Below, one piece after another: positions 6,485 to 9,318 of a stretch of DNA of 9,318 nt. Position 1 is the stretch's first letter, and every line of letters starts with the position of its first letter. Both the position numbers and the translations under genes were made by a program. The stretch spans positions 9,860 to 19,177 of the forward strand of contig JACDDJ010000011.1 in NCBI GenBank assembly GCA_013817065.1, read 5' to 3'. The DNA is from Acidobacteriota bacterium. Lineage in GTDB: Bacteria > Acidobacteriota > Vicinamibacteria > Vicinamibacterales > 2-12-FULL-66-21. Below the pieces are notes generated by a model. The model saw only the letters and a list, made by a program, of their open reading frames with translations. It was not told the origin of the DNA and did not search any database.

Positions 6485-7968
6485 CGGCCGGCGGCAGCGG
6501 GATCCTCCACCGTGTAGAGGAAGTGCTTCCCATCGGGAAGGAATTCGGGCCAGCCGGCGCCCGGCGTTCCGTCGGTCTTGCCCTCCTCGAGGACGACTGG
6601 CTGGCTGACACCGCCGCTGACGTCGACTCGTCGCAGCGGGTCGGTGCCCTGGCCGTCGAACAGGATGACCCCGGCAGGGCTCCAGCTGCCGTCGGCCCCC
6701 GTGGGTGCGTCACAGATGGTCTGCGGCGGCCCCCCGGCAATATCCACCTTCTTGAGTTTGCCGCCGGCGACAAACGCCACGAAGCGACTGTCGGGCGACC
6801 AGAACGGTCGCAGGACACCCTCCGTGCCGGGCAGCGGTCGGGCCTCGAGCGCCTCGAGCGGGCGAAGCCATACCAGCCGCTTGCCGTCAGCATCGCCGGC
6901 AAAGACGATGTGGCGGCCGTCGGGGGAAACGATCGGCGGGCTCGGATTCTGCACCTTCGCCGGGACCAGGAGCGGAAAGCGCACGACCGGCGCCGGTTCC
7001 GGCGCGCGTCGCATCCACGCGACCGCAAAGGCCAGCGCCGCGATCGTGGCGAGCCCACAGGCTACCCATGCCAGGCTCTCGCGCACACGCCGGCGGCCGC
7101 TGACGAGAGCCGGCAGACCTACCTTCGATCCACCCTGGGAGACCCATTGCAGTTCGGCGGCAACGTCACGCGCCGTGTGCCAGCGATCTTCAGGATCCTT
7201 CGCCAGGCAACGCGAGATGATCCGCTCGAGGGCCGGCGGCGTCAGCGGCACGAGCTCTTCGATCGGCCGCGGCTTGGTGGCGAGCACCGCCGCCATGATG
7301 CTCGACGATGTCTGACCCTCGAAGGCGCGATGGCCGGTGATCAGCTCGTAGAGGACGCAGCCGAACGCAAAGATGTCAGTACGCGCATCGACCTCGCGCG
7401 CCTCGATCTGCTCCGGCGCCATGTACTGCGGCGTCCCGACGACCGTGTGCGCGCCGGTGAGCGCCGCCAGCGTCGCCTGCTCGGCCGCCGAGCCGGCCGG
7501 GGCAGCCATGACGCCCGAACCTGTTGCCGCCAACTTGGCGAGGCCAAAGTCGAGGAGCTTGATGCCCTGCTTGGTGACGAGGATGTTGGCCGGCTTGAGA
7601 TCGCGATGGATGATCCCTTTGCGGTGGGCCGCGTGCAATGCCTCGCAGATCTGGACGCCGTACGTAATGGCCTGCTCGACCGGCATCGGCCCGGCGATCG
7701 GCTTGCCCTCGATGAACTCCATGACAAGGTAACCGCTGCCTTCGTGCTGACCGACGTCGAAGAGCGTGCAGATATTCGGATGGTTCAGCGCCGAGATTGC
7801 GTGTGCCTCGCGCTCGAAGCGCTCCGAGAACGGACCCTTCAGAGTCTTGACGGCAACGTCACGATCGAGCCGCACGTCGTGAGCCCGGTAGACATCGCCC
7901 ATGCCTCCGGATCCGGCGGCTTCCTTGATTTCGTATGGGCCGAGTCGTGTGCCGGGCTGCAAGCTCAT
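6172..7968 (-). CDS. Transmembrane Ser/Thr protein kinase (PknB-like), N-terminal part, frameshifted
   Basis: A eukaryote-like kinase that phosphorylates Ser/Thr. From the ATG at 7968 it reads MSLQPGTRLGPYEI, a standard start for this group. The kinase domain (about 10-275) has the glycine loop GSGGMGDVY (19-27), Lys41 in VAVK, Glu54, the catalytic HRDLKPANIL (121-130), DFG (140-142), GTPQYMAPEQ (178-187) and a final Arg in DRWHTARD, so it looks active. One membrane span follows (about 299-319, LAWVACGLATIAALAFAVAWM), then the first PD40 blades of an outer propeller. After about residue 494 (near 6487) the frame is wrong: the tail to 6172 is Ser/Arg/Pro-rich noise, while the true continuation lies one frame over. 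Repairing both shifts gives about 873 aa, a normal size. A TTG at 8007 could extend it by 13 residues, but the sequence there looks non-coding. It heads the minus-strand cluster. Confidence 0.88.
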   Translation of the reverse strand: MSLQPGTRLGPYEIKEAAGSGGMGDVYRAHDVRLDRDVAVKTLKGPFSERFEREAHAISALNHPNICTLFDVGQHEGSGYLVMEFIEGKPIAGPMPVEQAITYGVQICEALHAAHRKGIIHRDLKPANILVTKQGIKLLDFGLAKLAATGSGVMAAPAGSAAEQATLAALTGAHTVVGTPQYMAPEQIEAREVDARTDIFAFGCVLYELITGHRAFEGQTSSSIMAAVLATKPRPIEELVPLTPPALERIISRCLAKDPEDRWHTARDVAAELQWVSQGGSKVGLPALVSGRRRVRESLAWVACGLATIAALAFAVAWMRRAPEPAPVVRFPLLVPAKVQNPSPPIVSPDGRHIVFAGDADGKRLVWLRPLEALEARPLPGTEGVLRPFWSPDSRFVAFVAGGKLKKVDIAGGPPQTICDAPTGADGSWSPAGVILFDGQGTDPLRRVDVSGGVSQPVVLEEGKTDGTPGAGWPEFLPDGKHFLYTVEDPAAAGRMTLMVGASTQRSPRPSSRPPRRSSSSSPGTCSLSGSGPWSHRNSTPRPRRSKASPSLLARISPLGPSAWRRFPRRAMASSSSAPVSWRAHGCSGSIAVAEIRR

Positions 7969-7976
7969 GTGCGCGG

Positions 7977-7982
7977 AGTATA
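7977..7982 (-). promoter_or_regulatory. Candidate -10 box of the kinase gene (leaderless transcript)
   Basis: TATACT on the minus strand (5 of 6 matches to TATAAT) ends 8 nt before the kinase ATG. Transcription would start at, or one or two bases before, the ATG, and there is no Shine-Dalgarno in that stretch. A TTGCCG lies 19 bp upstream as a possible but weak -35 box. Confidence 0.4.
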
Positions 7983-8015
7983 TGCGGAAATCCGGGTCCG
8001 GCGGCAAGTAGGCCC

Positions 8016-8044
8016 TTGACTCTGCCGGTGCGCCGGGTCAGAAT
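8016..8044 (+). promoter_or_regulatory. Candidate sigma-70 promoter for the SnoaL-like/GNAT pair
   Basis: TTGACT (8016-8021, 5 of 6 to TTGACA) is followed by a 17-bp spacer and CAGAAT (8039-8044, 4 of 6 to TATAAT). Transcription would start near 8051, about 30 nt before the ATG at 8080. It lies in the 111-bp gap shared with the divergent kinase gene. Confidence 0.5.
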
Positions 8045-8067
8045 CCCGCCTCATCCGTGTGACTGAC

Positions 8068-8073
8068 AGGAGA
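8068..8073 (+). promoter_or_regulatory. Ribosome binding site that sets the SnoaL-like start
   Basis: AGGAGA lies 6 nt before the ATG at 8080. It overlaps or lies too near the alternatives (GTG 8059, ATG 8074), so 8080 is chosen. That start also gives a clean signal peptide, MKALVAGVLALVLLAG. Confidence 0.65.
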
Positions 8074-8079
8074 ATGACT

Positions 8080-8529
8080 ATGAAAGCACTGGTTGCAGGT
8101 GTCCTCGCCCTCGTGTTGCTGGCTGGAGCGGGTGCCAGTGCCCGGCAGAGCGATCCCGACCTTGACGCGTTGATGGAGCAGTATCAATGGGCCTGGAACA
8201 AGGGGGACGCAAAGTCTCTGGCGTCGCTCTACGGTCAGAACGCCATTCGCATGCAGACGACCGGCGCGCCGCTCATGGGGAAGGCGGCGGTCGAAGAGTT
8301 TTTCGTCCAGGCCTTTGCCGGCCCCATGAAGGGAACCAGGCTGAGTCTGAAGGCTGGACGCACGCAGCGAGTGAATGCCGACGTCCGCATCCAGGAAGGG
8401 ACCTACGAGGTGACCGGTGGCACCGGCGCGCCGCAGCGCGGCCGCTTCCTCAACACCGTTGTGCGCGAGGGCGGTCAATGGAAACTGGCGTCAGTGGCGC
8501 CGGTGCCAGACACACCCCCCGTGAAGTAA
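8080..8529 (+). CDS. Secreted SnoaL-like / DUF4440-type NTF2-fold protein
   Basis: A 149-aa protein. Residues 1-21 are a signal peptide (MKALVAGVLALVLLAGAGAS to ASA|RQ). The mature part resembles small NTF2-fold proteins of the SnoaL-like/DUF4440 group: an opening helix ALMEQYQWAWNKGDAKSLASLY (30-51), NAIRMQTTGAPLMGKAAVEEFF (55-75), where the LMGKAAVEEFF segment is the usual 'G..AI..F' element, then strands ending in GRFLNTVVREGGQWKLASVAP (121-141). Members bind small hydrophobic ligands or act as isomerases, but many have no known function. I see no residue set that fixes a reaction, so function is left open. It is first in a rightward pair: the GNAT gene starts 9 bp after its stop, with its RBS overlapping that stop. 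Confidence 0.8.
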   Translation: MKALVAGVLALVLLAGAGASARQSDPDLDALMEQYQWAWNKGDAKSLASLYGQNAIRMQTTGAPLMGKAAVEEFFVQAFAGPMKGTRLSLKAGRTQRVNADVRIQEGTYEVTGGTGAPQRGRFLNTVVREGGQWKLASVAPVPDTPPVK

Positions 8530-8533
8530 GGAG
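8528..8533 (+). promoter_or_regulatory. GNAT ribosome binding site overlapping the upstream stop
   Basis: AAGGAG begins inside the TAA (8527-8529) of the SnoaL-like gene and lies 5 nt before the ATG at 8539. This suggests the two genes are translated from one transcript. Confidence 0.6.
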
Positions 8534-8538
8534 ACACC

Positions 8539-8982
8539 ATGGGCAGCGCGCACGGCGACGGGATTGATCTCAGCATTCGGCAGTTCGGCGACGCCTGGCG
8601 CGTCATGTGCACAGGTGGGCCGGCAGTGAGCGCCGCGGTCGAAGATGGCATCGAGTACATCTTCAGCGGTCTGCCGATCAGTTTCTTCAACGTCGCCCTG
8701 CTCACGGGCAGAGGAGTATCAGGCGACAAGCTGAAATCGCATGCCGACCAAGCCTGTGCGTGGGCGTCCGACAAAGACGTCCCGTGGCTGTTCGTGGTCA
8801 CCCACGAGGCGTTTGCGGATGGCGTTGACGTCGTCTCGATCCTCGACAACAGCGGCCTGACGCCGATGATGGCTTTGACGGGGATGGTCGCGGAGCAGGT
8901 CGGGCCGGTGACCACGTTCCGGACGGCCTGCAGCTCACCGTTCCCGACGACGACCCCGGCTGTGGCCGGGTGCTGGACATGA
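8539..8982 (+). CDS. GNAT-family acetyltransferase, N-terminal part (frameshifted)
   Basis: First part of a two-part acetyltransferase. From the ATG at 8539 the frame gives MGSAHGDGIDLSIRQFGDAW and a sensible fold (IEYIFSGLPISFFNVALLTG, ADQACAWASDKDVPWLFVVT, ILDNSGLTPMMALTGMVAEQ) up to about residue 125. The segment resembles the N-terminal half of GNAT proteins with a degenerate first domain. After about 8920 the frame turns to SSPFPTTTPAVAGCWT and stops at 8980-8982. The real continuation, with the acetyl-CoA motif, lies one frame over from about 8925. The stop is therefore an artefact of a lost base or a real early truncation. It is coupled by 9-bp spacing to the secreted SnoaL-like gene, but has no export signal itself, so it is probably cytosolic. 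The acceptor substrate is unknown. Confidence 0.7.
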   Translation: MGSAHGDGIDLSIRQFGDAWRVMCTGGPAVSAAVEDGIEYIFSGLPISFFNVALLTGRGVSGDKLKSHADQACAWASDKDVPWLFVVTHEAFADGVDVVSILDNSGLTPMMALTGMVAEQVGPVTTFRTACSSPFPTTTPAVAGCWT

Positions 8983-9318
8983 ACTCGCTGGCCTACGGGA
9001 TGGACCTCGAGGCGGGAAAGGCCGTCCTCGGCCAGCGAGCCTTCTGGGCCGATCACGTCCCGGCGCTGGGCATGGTCGGGACGACGCCGGCCAGTTCCGC
9101 GGCCGTCCTGATCGTCGACGGCTACCGCTACGTTGCGCTGGTTGCGACCGATCCCGCGCAGCAGCGGCGTGGCTACGCCGAGGCGGCGATGAGGCACGCG
9201 CTGGAGGTGGCGGCCACAAGGCACGGAGATCTCCCCACGTTTCTGCATGCGACCGATGTGGGGCGGCCGATCTATCAACGTATGGGCTACGCCACGGTCG
9301 CCTCGCACAGCATCTTCA
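8925..9318 (+). pseudogene. GNAT acetyltransferase domain, C-terminal part, runs off window
   Basis: Continuation of the gene at 8539 in the frame shifted by -1. It begins GLQLTVPDDDPGCGRVLDM and proceeds through FWADHVPALGMVG and VLIVDGYRYVALVATDP to the acetyl-CoA pyrophosphate loop QQRRGYAEAAMRHAL, then FLHATDVGRPIYQRMGYATV, the typical end of a GNAT domain (the N/D-x-x-x-x-x-x-Y-x-x-x-G-F/Y pattern). These are the hallmarks of the family, which transfers acetyl from acetyl-CoA to an amine. No stop appears before 9318, so the 3' end lies outside. No plausible start of its own is visible, which supports one gene broken by a lost base between about 8895 and 8925. The first half and this half join without repeated or missing sequence. 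Confidence 0.72.

Noticed and set aside
6172..6486. Ser/Arg/Pro-rich tail of the kinase frame as a real disordered domain
   Set aside because: The -1 frame over the same bases gives well-formed propeller sequence, so the tail is a shift product.
6478..6492. Programmed -1 ribosomal frameshifting in the kinase gene
   Set aside because: No X-XXY-YYZ slippery heptamer in the right phase and no obvious downstream structure were seen; the other two shifts in the window also lack one.
6844..6862. Short direct repeat (CTCGAGCG twice)
   Set aside because: It encodes Leu-Glu-Ala twice within the kinase propeller and is explained by coding sequence.
6454..8019. Long plus-strand open frame (about 520 codons) opposite the kinase gene
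   Set aside because: It lies antisense to clear kinase motifs, is Arg/Asp/Gly-rich without any domain, and is a usual by-product of GC-rich codon use on the other strand.

Overview
The window is GC-rich (roughly two thirds GC by eye) bacterial chromosome. Its gene mix is a receptor-type Ser/Thr kinase fused to a TolB/PD40 propeller, several exported WD40-type propellers, a secreted protein with a DFSGTW motif, and an exported intradiol dioxygenase-fold protein. This mix suggests an Acidobacteriota genome, perhaps class Vicinamibacteria. That placement is an inference from gene style, not from a marker gene.

Layout. Left edge (2-463, +): the 3' part of a small secreted protein. Next comes a 235-bp gap with a heptamer repeat and a hairpin. 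At 699-1238 (+) is a SAM methyltransferase resembling the archaeal aKMT/FAM173 lysine methyltransferases, but with a signal peptide. It converges, with 2 bp to spare, on a minus-strand series of six genes. In transcription order these are: a transmembrane Ser/Thr kinase (7968 down to about 5349, broken by two apparent single-base deletions); a Tat/lipoprotein-like intradiol dioxygenase-fold protein (5317-4685); a secreted WD40 propeller (4685-3657, start overlapping the previous stop); an exported protein-L-isoaspartate methyltransferase (3620-2901); a second secreted WD40 propeller (2781-1837); and an elongation factor P family protein with the PTARG loop of the EfpL/YeiP branch (1816-1241). 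Divergent from the kinase and read rightward are a secreted SnoaL/NTF2-like protein (8080-8529) and, 9 bp later, a GNAT acetyltransferase. The GNAT is also split by an apparent single-base deletion and runs off the right edge.

How the genes may work together. Most products carry N-terminal export signals, so the cluster looks aimed at the cell envelope: sensing or scaffolding propellers, protein repair, and an oxidative enzyme, headed by a membrane kinase. Only the stop/start overlap of the dioxygenase and WD40 genes is direct evidence of coupled expression. The rest of the operon reading rests on strand and spacing.

The main points for follow-up are three frameshifts of the same sense (probably sequence errors, possibly decay), two exported SAM-dependent methyltransferases, the EfpL-type loop, and a kinase gene that looks leaderless. 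I found no CRISPR array, tRNA, rRNA, insertion sequence or obvious new defence system.
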